Counted from the first letter of the stretch, positions 25,621 through 33,252 are shown. The stretch is 64,000 bases of DNA from Rugosimonospora acidiphila (GCF_039543385.1 NZ_BAABJQ010000005.1:396231-460230), one strand, 5' to 3'. Notes: generated from the sequence alone by a model not told the origin. Made by a program: numbers and translations.

Positions 25621-26628
25621 TCAGCCGTTGTCCGAGGAGTGGCCCGGGAACAAATGGGCCGCGGGATCGATGGCAACCGCGGCGTTGTTGACCGCGGTGG
25701 CCGCCTCGCCGAAGCCCACCGCGATCAGGCGCACCTTGCCCGGGTATTCGGAGATGTCGCCCGCGGCGAACACGCGCGGCAGGTTCGTGGCCATCTTGGT
25801 GTCCACCAGGATGTGCCGCCGGTCCAGGTCGAGCCCCCACTCGGCGAGCGGGCCCAGGTCCGCGGTGAAGCCCAGCGCCGCCACCACCGTGTCGGCCGGC
25901 AGCACCCTCGGCTCCTGGCCACGCACCAGCACCTCAGCCCCGTCGATTTCACCGTCGCCGTGGATCTGGGTGACCTCGGCGTTGACGAGAATCTCCACGG
26001 GCAGGGCCTGAACCTTGGTGATCGTGCCGGCGTGCGCGCGGAACTTCTCCCGCCGGTGCACCATGGTGACCGACTTGGCGATCGGGTGCAGGGACAACGC
26101 CCAGTCGAACGCGGAGTCGCCGCCGCCGACAATCACCACGTTGTGCCCGGCGAGGTCGTCCAGGTGCGGCACGAAGTAGACCAGGCCGGTGCCGGTGAAC
26201 GCCTCGGCCGCCGGCAGCGGGCGCGCGGTGAAGCTGCCCAGCCCGCCCGTGATCAGGACTGCTCCACATTGGAGGCTGCTGCCGTCGGACAGCGCGAGCA
26301 CCGGCTTCTCGTCCTCATAGGACAGACCCTCGGCACGCACCCCGAGCATGTACTGGGGGTCGAACGGGGCCGCCTGCTCGACGAGATTGGCGACCAGATC
26401 GCGGCCACGGATGACCGGGAAGCCGGCGACGTCGTAAATCTGCTTCTCCGGGTACATCGCGGTGACCTGGCCGCCCGCCTCGGGCAGCGCATCGATCAGC
26501 GCAATCGACAGACCACGGAATCCGGCATAATACGCCGCGTAGAGCCCCGTCGGACCTGCCCCGACAATCGCCACATCGACCTGGCGCACTCGTTCACCAC
26601 CGTCCGTCCAGTCGCTGAGAGGGACCAT
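25621..26628 (-). CDS. Ferredoxin--NADP(+) reductase, thioredoxin-reductase-like type
   Basis: 335 residues. FAD-binding GAGPTGLYAAYYAGFRG near the N terminus, NADP-binding VIVGGGDSAFDWAL in the middle, and C-terminal FAD contact AAGDISEYPGKVRLIAVGFGEAATAVNNA. The CxxC pair of thioredoxin reductases is absent, so this is the YumC-like FNR subgroup that moves electrons between NADPH and ferredoxin or flavodoxin. The start at ATG 26628 has only weak upstream purines; a later GTG (VRQVDVAIVGAG) is an alternative. A nested hairpin occupies the 5' flank at 26660-26719. Confidence 0.9.
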   Translation of the reverse strand: MVPLSDWTDGGERVRQVDVAIVGAGPTGLYAAYYAGFRGLSIALIDALPEAGGQVTAMYPEKQIYDVAGFPVIRGRDLVANLVEQAAPFDPQYMLGVRAEGLSYEDEKPVLALSDGSSLQCGAVLITGGLGSFTARPLPAAEAFTGTGLVYFVPHLDDLAGHNVVIVGGGDSAFDWALSLHPIAKSVTMVHRREKFRAHAGTITKVQALPVEILVNAEVTQIHGDGEIDGAEVLVRGQEPRVLPADTVVAALGFTADLGPLAEWGLDLDRRHILVDTKMATNLPRVFAAGDISEYPGKVRLIAVGFGEAATAVNNAAVAIDPAAHLFPGHSSDNG

Positions 26629-26659
26629 ACGGTCACCAGCCGGCTTGAGCAACAGGTTC

Positions 26660-26719
26660 TCAGGCTCAGATCCCCCGTGTGGGGGGACCTGATCCGCCGG
26701 CCGTGTGATCTGAGCCTGA
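26660..26719. repeat. Nested hairpin between rhomboid and FNR genes
   Basis: TCAGGCTCAGATC (26660-26672) and GATCTGAGCCTGA (26707-26719) form a perfect 13-bp outer stem. Inside, CCCCC-GTGT-GGGGG (26672-26685) makes a second hairpin. It lies after the rhomboid stop and before the FNR start on the minus strand, so it may be a terminator for the former or a leader structure for the latter. Confidence 0.7.
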
Positions 26720-26829
26720 ACCCTGGCGGGTCGGCGACCCCGGTGGCATGATCCGGCCCGGCTCACGCCTCGCGATGGCGAGCGCCAGCGCCCCGGAGGC
26801 GCCGATCCGGGTGCGGCGTGTGGGGCCGG

Positions 26830-27519
26830 TCAGTCCAGGCTGGGCAGGTCGAGGGTCGGATTGACCAACGGCTCGGGCTCCCTCGGGGTGACCGGCCGGG
26901 GCCGTCGCCGGCGGAACAGGATGGCCGCGATGACCCCGCCGATGAGGCCGAACAGGTGCGCCTGCCAGGAGACCTGCTCGTTGGTGGGCGTAATGTCCCC
27001 GAAGATCTGTGTGCCGTACAACAGGCCGATCAGCAGCCCCACGGCGATGCCCCACCAACTGCGCTCCACGATCCCGCGCACCAGCAGGAACCCGATGTAT
27101 CCCAGGATGACACCGCTGGCGCCGACCACCCGGGTGTTCGGCGACCCGATGAACCACACGCCCAGGCCGCTGACCAACGCGATCAGCACCGTCACGCCGA
27201 GGAACCGCTTGACCCCGATGGCCAGCGCGAAGGTGCCGGTCAGCAGCAACGGGACCGCGTTGGAGTAGAAGTGCGCGAAGCTCGCGTGCAGGAACGGCGC
27301 GAAGACGATGCCGTCGATGCCGTCCAGCGAGTGCGGGTGAATCCCGCCGAGCGCGTTGAGCCGGTTGCCGTCAGCGTGGTTGAGCACCTCGATCAGGAAC
27401 AGCCCGACGACCACGCCGCACATGGCGACGAATGCCTTGCCGAGCGCGGCGTAGAAGGCGACCGTGCCGAAGCTGTTCGGATCCGACTCGGGGTCGGGCA
27501 CCGGTGGGTTCAGGCTCAC
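26830..27519 (-). CDS. Rhomboid-family intramembrane serine protease
   Basis: 229 residues with about six hydrophobic segments. The catalytic Ser is in VVGASGVILGYIG and the catalytic His in SWQAHLFGLIGGV; the conserved HASFAHFYSNAVPLL segment matches the rhomboid L1/TM2 HxxxN motif. It should cleave transmembrane proteins within the membrane. The GTG at 27519 (VSLNPPVPD) is chosen because the longer reading would overlap the preceding transglycosylase gene. The C terminus is a short basic tail after the last helix. Confidence 0.9.
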   Translation of the reverse strand: MSLNPPVPDPESDPNSFGTVAFYAALGKAFVAMCGVVVGLFLIEVLNHADGNRLNALGGIHPHSLDGIDGIVFAPFLHASFAHFYSNAVPLLLTGTFALAIGVKRFLGVTVLIALVSGLGVWFIGSPNTRVVGASGVILGYIGFLLVRGIVERSWWGIAVGLLIGLLYGTQIFGDITPTNEQVSWQAHLFGLIGGVIAAILFRRRRPRPVTPREPEPLVNPTLDLPSLD

Positions 27520-27562
27520 GTATCCACTGGTAGCAGACGGGGGCCAGACCCCGCCACCACCG

Positions 27563-28252
27563 TCAGTAGAAGCCGTGGGCCTGCCAGAAGGACCAGGCAC
27601 CGCACGGCGTGCTGTAGCGGCCCTTGATGTAGCTGAGCCCCCACTTGATCTGCGGCACCGGATCGGTCAGGTAGTCCGAACCGTAGGACGCCATCTTGTT
27701 GCCGGGCAGCGCCTGCGGGATGCCGTACGCACCCGAACTCGCCTTCGCGGTGGTGCGCCAGCCGCTCTCCTTGTTCCACATGTTGACCAGACAGGGCATC
27801 TGGTCGAGCCCGAACCCCGCGTCGAGCAGCAGCCCACAGCCGATGCCCTGGTTGCCGCTGTACTGGGAGCACGACGACGGCACCTTGTAGTGCGTTGGGG
27901 TCGGGGTGGGGGTCGGGGTCGCGCGGAGCTTGGAGCGGCTGGCCTCCTGCTCCTGGCGGGTCGCGTCGTCGGCCGCCTTGGCCTGCCCGGCGGCGGTCTG
28001 GGCGGCGGCGTTCGCCTTGGCCTGGGCGTCGGCCTGCGCGGCGCGCTGGGGTGCGCCGAGCCGCCACGCCTCGCTGCGCGCCATCGCCAGCTGCTGGATC
28101 TCGTCAGACTCCGTCATCGCGGCGGCGCTCGCGGCCATCCGCTTGTCCTGGTCCCGTCGGTCGGAGCTCAGCAGGAACCCACCGGTCAGACCGAGAACCA
28201 GCAGCCCAATGGCGAGCACCCGCATCCCGAACCGGCTGCACAGCCGACTCAC
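27563..28252 (-). CDS. Secreted lytic transglycosylase-like muralytic enzyme
   Basis: 229 residues. An N-terminal hydrophobic segment (VLAIGLLVLGLTGGFLL) acts as signal or anchor, followed by an Ala/Gln-rich helical linker (about 40-110), a TPTPTPT stretch and a C-terminal domain of about 90 residues related to SLT/lysozyme-like lytic transglycosylases: NMWNKESGW with the likely catalytic Glu, SSGAYGIPQALPG, and PVPQIKWGLSYIKGRYSTPCGAW. Expected role: peptidoglycan cleavage outside the membrane. The GTG at 28252 has AAGGGA about 6 nt upstream. A CRP-like site lies about 200 bp upstream at 28450. Confidence 0.85.
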   Translation of the reverse strand: MSRLCSRFGMRVLAIGLLVLGLTGGFLLSSDRRDQDKRMAASAAAMTESDEIQQLAMARSEAWRLGAPQRAAQADAQAKANAAAQTAAGQAKAADDATRQEQEASRSKLRATPTPTPTPTHYKVPSSCSQYSGNQGIGCGLLLDAGFGLDQMPCLVNMWNKESGWRTTAKASSGAYGIPQALPGNKMASYGSDYLTDPVPQIKWGLSYIKGRYSTPCGAWSFWQAHGFY

Positions 28253-28360
28253 GAATGTTCCCTTCGTCGGGGACAAGGACCGGCGCGCTCACCTTCCTTC
28301 GCATGTCCGGCGAGCCGGGCGCCTTGAACGCCTTCCGCCAGATCAGCGGAATGGGCCTTT

Positions 28361-28377
28361 GGTGCCACTCTGGCACC
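28361..28377. promoter_or_regulatory. Inverted repeat in the transglycosylase leader
   Basis: GGTGCCA (28361-28367), CTC, TGGCACC (28371-28377): a perfect 7-bp stem, 8 bp with flanking T and A. It is about 110 nt upstream of the transglycosylase start on the minus strand; operator or small hairpin, undecided. Confidence 0.5.
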
Positions 28378-28449
28378 ATCAGTCACAGGCGTTCCAGGGA
28401 CCACACTAGGACCAGCAAGGCGCCCGGCGTCTGCCGAAGGGCGGTAAAT

Positions 28450-28465
28450 TGTGATTTGGATCACG
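28450..28465 (-). promoter_or_regulatory. CRP-like binding site upstream of the transglycosylase
   Basis: TGTGATTTGGATCACG matches the CRP consensus TGTGA-N6-TCACA except the last base, and contains the perfect palindrome GTGAT-TTGG-ATCAC. It lies between the phoH2 stop and the transglycosylase gene. In Mycobacterium tuberculosis CRP regulates the cell-wall lytic factor gene rpfA, a functional parallel. Confidence 0.65.
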
Positions 28466-28487
28466 CGACAAAGCCGCGCAAAACACC

Positions 28488-29807
28488 CTAATTCGGAGTT
28501 TCCTCCAGGAGATCGGTGACCACCTCGGCGATCGGGGACCGCTCCGAACGGGTAAGGGTCACGTGCGCGAACAGCGGGTGGCCCTTGAGCGCCTCGATCA
28601 CCGCCACGACGCCGTCGTGGCGGCCGACCCGGAGGTTGTCCCGCTGCGCCACGTCGTGGGTGAGCACGACTCGCGACCCGGTTCCGATCCGGGACAGCAC
28701 CGTCAGCAGCACGCCCCGCTCCAGCGACTGCGCCTCGTCCACGATCACGAAGGCGTCGTGCAGGCTGCGGCCCCGGATGTGGGTCAGCGGCAGCACCTCC
28801 AGCATGCCGCGGGACAAGACCTCGTCCAGCACGTTGTCGTGGACCAGCGCGCCGAGCGTGTCGAACACCGCCTGAGCCCAGGGCGACATCTTCTCGGCCT
28901 CGGACCCGGGCAGGTACCCCAGCTCCTGGCCGCCCACCGCGTACAGCGGGCGGAAGACGATCACCTTCTTGTGCCTGCGCCGCTCCATCACCTGCTCCAG
29001 GCCGGCGCACAGGGCCAGCGCGGACTTGCCGGTCCCGGCCCGGCCGCCCAGGGAGACGATCCCGATCGACTCGTCCAGCAGGAGGTCCAGAGCGATGCGC
29101 TGCTCCGCCGACCGGCCGTGCAGCCCGAACGCCTCCCGGTCGCCGCGGACCAGCCGCACCGTCTTGTCGGGTAGGACCCGACCCAGGGCCGAACCGCTGG
29201 TGGAGTGCAGCACCAGCCCGGTGTGGGTCGGCAGGCCGGAGGCCTGGTCCAGATCGAGGGTCTCGCCGGCGTAGAGGGCGCTGATCTGGGCCTCGCCGAG
29301 ATCCAGCTCGGCCATGCCGGTCCAGGTCGGGTCGCTGGCCTGACCGTACCGGTACTCGTCCGCGGCAAGCCCTACCGAGGCGGCCTTGACCCGCAGCGGC
29401 ATGTCCTTGCTGACCAGCACAACGTCCTTGCCTTCCGCGGACAGCGCCAGGGCCACGGACAGGATCCGGGTGTCGTTGGCGTCGTTGCGGAAGCCCGGCG
29501 GCAACACGCTCGGGTCGGCGTGATTCAGCTCTACCCGCAACGTGCCGCCGACCTCGTTGGCCGGGATCGGCTCGTCCAGCCGGCCGTGCTGGATCCGCAG
29601 GTCGTCGAGCAGCCGCAGGGACTGCCTGGCGAAGTAGCCGAGTTCCGGATGGTGCCGCTTGCCCTCCAACTCGGAGATCACCACAAGCGGGAGGATCACC
29701 TCGTGCTCGGCGAAGCGCAGAAACGCTGCCGGGTCGGCGAGGAGGACCGAGGTGTCCAGGACGTAGGTGCGGGGCGCGGCCTTGCGAGTGTTACGACGAG
29801 TGGTCAC
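28488..29807 (-). CDS. phoH2: PhoH2: PIN-domain ribonuclease fused to PhoH ATPase
   Basis: 439 residues. The N-terminal PIN domain (about 20-150) has acidic residues in VLDTSVLLADP, ISELEGK and NDANDTRILSVAL. The C-terminal PhoH ATPase has Walker A GGRAGTGKSALAL and Walker B AFVIVDEAQSLE. In mycobacteria this fusion is an RNA helicase and RNase. The GTG at 29807 is preceded by GGAG about 8 nt upstream and overlaps by four bases (GTGA) the stop of a 47-codon ORF, the arrangement described for mycobacterial phoAT-phoH2, where the small gene acts as antitoxin. Confidence 0.92.
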   Translation of the reverse strand: MTTRRNTRKAAPRTYVLDTSVLLADPAAFLRFAEHEVILPLVVISELEGKRHHPELGYFARQSLRLLDDLRIQHGRLDEPIPANEVGGTLRVELNHADPSVLPPGFRNDANDTRILSVALALSAEGKDVVLVSKDMPLRVKAASVGLAADEYRYGQASDPTWTGMAELDLGEAQISALYAGETLDLDQASGLPTHTGLVLHSTSGSALGRVLPDKTVRLVRGDREAFGLHGRSAEQRIALDLLLDESIGIVSLGGRAGTGKSALALCAGLEQVMERRRHKKVIVFRPLYAVGGQELGYLPGSEAEKMSPWAQAVFDTLGALVHDNVLDEVLSRGMLEVLPLTHIRGRSLHDAFVIVDEAQSLERGVLLTVLSRIGTGSRVVLTHDVAQRDNLRVGRHDGVVAVIEALKGHPLFAHVTLTRSERSPIAEVVTDLLEETPN

Positions 29808-29947
29808 AGGCTGCTCCGGCGAGCGGCACCCCCGCTCACGACTACGCACGTCCGGTGCCCGGTGGCACGAGATCGGGTGCGAGACCTCGTGGCTTTGGGT
29901 AGAGCGGTCCGGGCCTGCCGGTTGGCCCGGGAAGCCCCCGATGCCAT
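29804..29947 (-). CDS. Small ORF overlapping phoH2 (phoAT-like candidate antitoxin)
   Basis: 47 residues, Arg/Ser-rich and basic (MASGASRANRQARTALPK start). The ATG at 29947 has TAGCTT exactly 6 nt upstream, the leaderless pattern of this window. Its TGA overlaps the phoH2 GTG as GTGA, so it can be translationally coupled. The position and overlap recall mycobacterial phoAT. I claim the location and geometry; sequence similarity to PhoAT has not been tested. Confidence 0.55.
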   Translation of the reverse strand: MASGASRANRQARTALPKATRSRTRSRATGHRTCVVVSGGAARRSSL

Positions 29948-30375
29948 GACTAGAAGCTAACGGCCCGCCGCCAACTGTGCCAGTGTCTTCCGGCTCTGGT
30001 GAGGCGCATTACTCGATGGCGAAGGGGTCCAGATGGCAATCGCGGCACGGAAAGGGACACCTCTCCGACGCCTCTTCGCGCCGGCCCGGTACGGGCCGCC
30101 GGCGGCGGTCAGGGACCGCGACCGCCCGCGCGGGCAGCGTCCGGGCGCGGCGGGACCCTCCGTTGGCGGCCGGGCCCGGTGGGCTCGTCGGCCGGTGAAT
30201 TGGGCGCGGGTTGAAGGGGCGCCCGGCGGGTGTTCCCGTCCCCGCCGGGCGCCCCGGCATCTGTATCGCGGCAGCCGGGCCGGGTCCGGCCATGGCTCGC
30301 GGTTACCGGTGCCGGTCCGGTCCGCGTGCCGATCCGCGATCGCAGCCGATATCTAGGGATCGGCGGCGTAGATGC
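29948..30375. other. Intergenic region upstream of phoAT-phoH2
   Basis: 428 bp with no credible gene; short open frames on both strands have poor starts. It holds the TAGCTT promoter element of the small ORF at its left end and a 15-bp terminator stem near 30216-30255 that ends the 30376 gene transcript. Confidence 0.5.
30216..30255 (-). terminator. Terminator hairpin after the 30376-30998 gene pair
   Basis: GGGGCGCCCGGCGGG (30216-30230) and CCCGCCGGGCGCCCC (30241-30255) pair perfectly over 15 bp with a 10-nt loop. On the minus strand it is followed only by TTCAA, so termination may be I-shaped rather than U-tract dependent. Confidence 0.75.
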
Positions 30376-30669
30376 TCACGCGTCAGGACGCTGGGCGTGC
30401 CGCCCGACGCCAGACGCGCTGGTGTAAGTCGTGCCGGGTCGGACGATCGAGAACGTGTCCGTCCGCCCCTTGCTGGTCAGTGCGGCGCTCACGGCGACCT
30501 GCGCCTCCCGGCGGCGCCGGTTCCAGCAGGCCCGGTCACCGTCGAAGTACCCCTGCCGGTACCCGAAGCGGTACCCGAACCGGTAGCCCACCCGGGCGTG
30601 CAGCCTGCCCGCCGCGTACGTCGACGACCCGAGCAGCAAAATGAGGAACAGCGCCGCGCCTGGACTCAT
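30376..30669 (-). CDS. Small orphan membrane protein with GYRFGYR repeat
   Basis: 97 residues, not recognised. One N-terminal transmembrane segment (AALFLILLLGSSTYAAG) is followed by GYRFGYRFGYRQGYFDGD, an aromatic/arginine repeat, and a basic stretch (WNRRRREAQ). Its ATG overlaps the stop of the upstream gene (ATGA), so the two are translationally coupled. The pair is isolated, with a 15-bp terminator stem downstream. Confidence 0.6.
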   Translation of the reverse strand: MSPGAALFLILLLGSSTYAAGRLHARVGYRFGYRFGYRQGYFDGDRACWNRRRREAQVAVSAALTSKGRTDTFSIVRPGTTYTSASGVGRHAQRPDA

Positions 30670-30998
30670 GGCGTCACTCCGGGTTCGTCGTCGAGCAGCA
30701 TGCGCAGGTCACCGGTGTCCACATCCTCGATCAGTTCGATCGCGATGCGGCAGCCGCCCTGGACTATCTCCGCGACCGAGGAGCGGCGCACCACGCCCTC
30801 CGCCTCGTACACGCGGATCGTCAGGTCCGGGCAGCCGAGATGGATGCGCCACGCGTCCCACTCGCTGCGCTCACCCACGCTGATGGACAGGTACCGGCAG
30901 CCTCGAGCCAGGTAGAGCCGCCACGGTGCGACGAGGCCAGCCGCCACGCCGTCGGCGACGAGGCTGAATGCCTCGGTACGACTTGCGATTTCGGTCAT
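30666..30998 (-). CDS. Orphan 110-residue protein, first gene of the pair
   Basis: 110 residues, function unknown and without a recognised domain. It looks like a compact alpha/beta protein (LYLARGCRYLSISVGERSEW, GCPDLTIRVYEAEG, CRIAIELIEDVDTGDLRMLL) with no signal or membrane segment. ATG 30998 follows a GGGGTG at about 6 nt. The stop overlaps the next start by ATGA. The divergent HTH gene begins 368 bp away, so the three may share a regulatory region. Confidence 0.6.
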   Translation of the reverse strand: MTEIASRTEAFSLVADGVAAGLVAPWRLYLARGCRYLSISVGERSEWDAWRIHLGCPDLTIRVYEAEGVVRRSSVAEIVQGGCRIAIELIEDVDTGDLRMLLDDEPGVTP

Positions 30999-31366
30999 CC
31001 GCACACCCCGGTTACCTCCCAGCCTCCGGGTCCCGCCTGGGGCGCCGACGCTGCGGCGAATGCGTGATCCGGTTTCCTTTGTCGGCCCGAACTGCAGCAC
31101 TTCGTTGCCCCTTGACGCGTCGAGGTGACTACTCTGGCCGCCGACTGTCCCGGGTACGTGACACACGTTACGGCGTCACGTCCGCGTTACAGCATCATCC
31201 GTTCGGCTTATTCCATTCAACCATTCGGGCCCGGTACCTTGAGCGGGTGCATCCCCTCTATTTCAGGAAATCAGACCCGCCCGACCGCTACGGCGACACG
31301 TCTCACCCACGTGACAATATGCGTCCACGAGGCGGTCAGGTGAACGGCGGCACGTACCTTGGCCGC
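30999..31366. other. Divergent intergenic region of the small-gene cluster
   Basis: 368 bp. ACGTGAC (31156-31162) and GTCACGT (31175-31181) form an inverted repeat with a 12-bp gap. Two near-identical start modules occur: GGTACCTTGAGCGG-GTG (GTG at 31247) and CGTACCTTGGCCGC-GTG (GTG at 31367), both in the frame of the HTH gene and 120 bp apart. No gene is evident on the minus strand. Confidence 0.55.
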
Positions 31367-31804
31367 GTGCGTGACACCCCCAGCCGCCACCAGGCGTTCG
31401 CCACCTTCGTGCGCAAGTCCCTATCGGACGCGCGCAGCACTCGAGCCTGGAACGGCTCCGAGGTCGCGCGCCGCACCGGGATCTCCCGCCAGACCATCAA
31501 TCGATGGGTACGTGGCGACTGGAGTAACGATCCCGAGCCCGCCCGGGTAGTGGCATTCTGCGAGGGTCTCGGGATCAATCCGACGATCGCGTTCGGCATC
31601 CTCGGCTGGGACCGGTCCGCGCCGACCCGACCGGCGCCCGCGGCGCCGCCGATGGACCCCGACGTGGAGGCGTTGCTGCGCAGGCTCGTCGATCCGACGG
31701 TCTCGGAGTCCGAAAAGTACCATATTCGGGAAACAATCCGATATCTCGCCTATCGTCCGTCGATCCCGGACGATCAGCGCAAGGGGCAACGGCGCGCCGG
31801 CTGA
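31367..31804 (+). CDS. XRE-like helix-turn-helix regulator
   Basis: 145 residues from GTG 31367. The N-terminal helix-turn-helix reads WNGSEVARRTGISRQTINRWVRGDW (about residues 24-48), followed by a short Pro/Ala linker and an acidic helical C terminus (VSESEKYHIRETIRYLAY). TACCTT lies 6 nt before the GTG, with no Shine-Dalgarno. An alternative in-frame GTG at 31247 has the same TACCTT-N6-GTG geometry and would add 40 residues. It neighbours a small two-gene operon and a small membrane protein gene; target unknown. Confidence 0.8.
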   Translation: MRDTPSRHQAFATFVRKSLSDARSTRAWNGSEVARRTGISRQTINRWVRGDWSNDPEPARVVAFCEGLGINPTIAFGILGWDRSAPTRPAPAAPPMDPDVEALLRRLVDPTVSESEKYHIRETIRYLAYRPSIPDDQRKGQRRAG

Positions 31805-31920
31805 GATCTGCAAATGGCGAAAGAACTCCCTGAAATCGCAATCTTCCGCCACACCTGAGTACCGGTGCGGTTTACCTTCCGTCAGGGGCGCCAAATCAGC
31901 GTCATGCCAGGTGGGGGCTA

Positions 31921-31946
31921 GTGCGAGCGTGGTTCCGCGCTCGCAC
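31921..31946 (+). promoter_or_regulatory. Hairpin abutting a ribosome binding site
   Basis: GTGCGAGCG (31921-31929) and CGCTCGCAC (31938-31946) form a perfect 9-bp stem with an 8-nt loop. The Shine-Dalgarno AAAGGAG of the next gene begins 1 nt after the stem (31948), so folding could alter translation. Confidence 0.7.
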
Positions 31947-31959
31947 CAAAGGAGACGCG

Positions 31960-32328
31960 ATGATCGGCTTCAAATGGGCCAGCATACTGACCGCGGTCCT
32001 GACGGCCGCGCTGGACGCGCTGGCGAACTTGCTGTTGGCCACGCTCACCACACACTCGGTCCCCGAGGTGGTGAACCTGTTCGCGGTCGCCTGCGCGACC
32101 GTGGCCGCCGTCGTGGCGATCGTCTCGCACGCGTACGGCCGGGTGGAAGCCAAGATCGATCTGATCATCGAGCTGGTGGTCGGCCGATTCGACGAGTTGG
32201 AGACCCGGATCGGGGACCGCAACAGCGGCTTCGTCGAGGGGTACATGCTCAGCCGCGGGCCGGAGGCCTCGGTGGTGCCGCTGGCACCGCGAGGCGTACG
32301 CCGCGCCGCGGGCAGCCAGGACGACTGA
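31960..32328 (+). CDS. Small orphan membrane protein
   Basis: 122 residues, not recognised. Two hydrophobic segments (ILTAVLTAALDALANLLLA and VVNLFAVACATVAAVVAIVS) are followed by a charged helix (RVEAKIDLIIELVVGRFDELETRIGD) that could form a coiled coil, and a Pro/Arg-rich tail. ATG 31960 has a perfect AAAGGAG 5 nt upstream, immediately after a 9-bp hairpin. It converges with uppS and ends before a strong terminator. The layout of membrane helices plus coil suggests a small scaffold or holin-like protein, but this is speculation. Confidence 0.65.
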   Translation: MIGFKWASILTAVLTAALDALANLLLATLTTHSVPEVVNLFAVACATVAAVVAIVSHAYGRVEAKIDLIIELVVGRFDELETRIGDRNSGFVEGYMLSRGPEASVVPLAPRGVRRAAGSQDD

Positions 32329-32350
32329 CCAGCCCGGCCTCAGTCCCGAC

Positions 32351-32390
32351 CCGGTCCGGGCCGCCGCGCTGTGACGGCGGCCGGGACCGG
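32351..32390. terminator. Terminator between convergent genes
   Basis: CCGGTCCGGGCCGCCG (32351-32366) pairs with CGGCGGCCGGGACCGG (32375-32390) with a single mismatch and an 8-nt loop, between the stops of the small membrane protein gene and uppS. Confidence 0.78.
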
Positions 32391-32401
32391 CCGAGGTGCC
32401 G

Positions 32402-33172
32402 TCAGGCGCCGAAGCGGCGCTGGCGGCTGGCGTACGAGCGCAGCGCCCGGAGGAAGTCGATGTGCCGGAAGTCCGGCCAGTTCATGTCGCAGAAGTAGAA
32501 CTCGGAGTGCGCCGACTGCCACAGCAGGAAGCCGGACAGCCGCTGCTCCCCGCTGGTCCGGATGACCAGGTCCGGGTCCGGCTGGCCCTTGGTGTAGAGG
32601 TGCTCGGCGATGTGTTCGACGTCGAGGACCTCGGCCAGCTCCTCGAGCGTCCCGCCCGCCTTGGCGTGCTCGTGCAGCAGGGAGCGGACCGCGTCGGTGA
32701 TCTCCCGCCGACCTCCGTAGCCCACCGCCGCGTTGACCGCCACGCCGCCGCTGCGGTCGGCCGTGGCCTCCTCGGCGGCCTTCAGGGCGGCCGCGGTGGA
32801 CGACGGGAGGATGTCCAGCGCGCCGACCATGCGCAGGCGCCAGGGGTTGCCCTCGGCGGCCAGTTCGGTCACCAAGTCTTCGATGATTTGTAGTAGGGGA
32901 TCGAGTTCGGCGGCCGGGCGTTGGAGGTTGTCGGTCGCCAACAGATAGAGGGTGACGTGCTTGATGCCGACTTCGTCACACCATCGAAGGACATCCCGAA
33001 CCCGACGGGCACCGACTCGGTGGCCGTCGTTGGGATCGACATATCCCATTTCCTTCGCCCACCGCCGGTTGCCGTCGCACATCACTCCGACATGCCCCGG
33101 CCGGGGCTTTCCGACCAGCGACGCGGCGAGCCGTCGCTCGTACAACGAGTAGACCAGGTCTCGCAGGCTCAC
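32402..33172 (-). CDS. uppS: Isoprenyl transferase (cis-prenyl diphosphate synthase)
   Basis: 256 residues of the undecaprenyl diphosphate synthase family. The catalytic region HVGVMCDGNRRWAKEMG carries the conserved Asp-Gly-Asn-Arg-Arg, and VIRTSGEQRLSGFLLWQSAHSEFYF the conserved RTSGE and W-Q/S-ExYF region. It adds isoprene units in cis to make lipid carriers for cell-wall synthesis; in actinobacteria one paralogue makes Z,E-FPP, so the chain length is uncertain. GTG 33172 has TAGGCT 6 nt upstream and no Shine-Dalgarno. Confidence 0.93.
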   Translation of the reverse strand: MSLRDLVYSLYERRLAASLVGKPRPGHVGVMCDGNRRWAKEMGYVDPNDGHRVGARRVRDVLRWCDEVGIKHVTLYLLATDNLQRPAAELDPLLQIIEDLVTELAAEGNPWRLRMVGALDILPSSTAAALKAAEEATADRSGGVAVNAAVGYGGRREITDAVRSLLHEHAKAGGTLEELAEVLDVEHIAEHLYTKGQPDPDLVIRTSGEQRLSGFLLWQSAHSEFYFCDMNWPDFRHIDFLRALRSYASRQRRFGA

Positions 33173-33252
33173 TACCGCAGCCTAGCCACACCGCGCCGAG
33201 CGACGGCGCGGGCGCCGCAACAGGTGAGCAACGAATAGCCGTACGGAGTACC

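Noticed and set aside
25621..26628. Thioredoxin reductase
   Set aside because: The redox CxxC is missing, so ferredoxin-NADP reductase is the better call.
28261..28487. Possible c-di-AMP (ydaO) riboswitch in front of the transglycosylase
   Set aside because: I looked for the conserved ydaO core sequences on the minus strand and did not find them.
29977..30356. Short open frames upstream of the phoAT-like ORF
   Set aside because: Overlapping on several frames, no plausible start signals, and they run through the 15-bp terminator stem.
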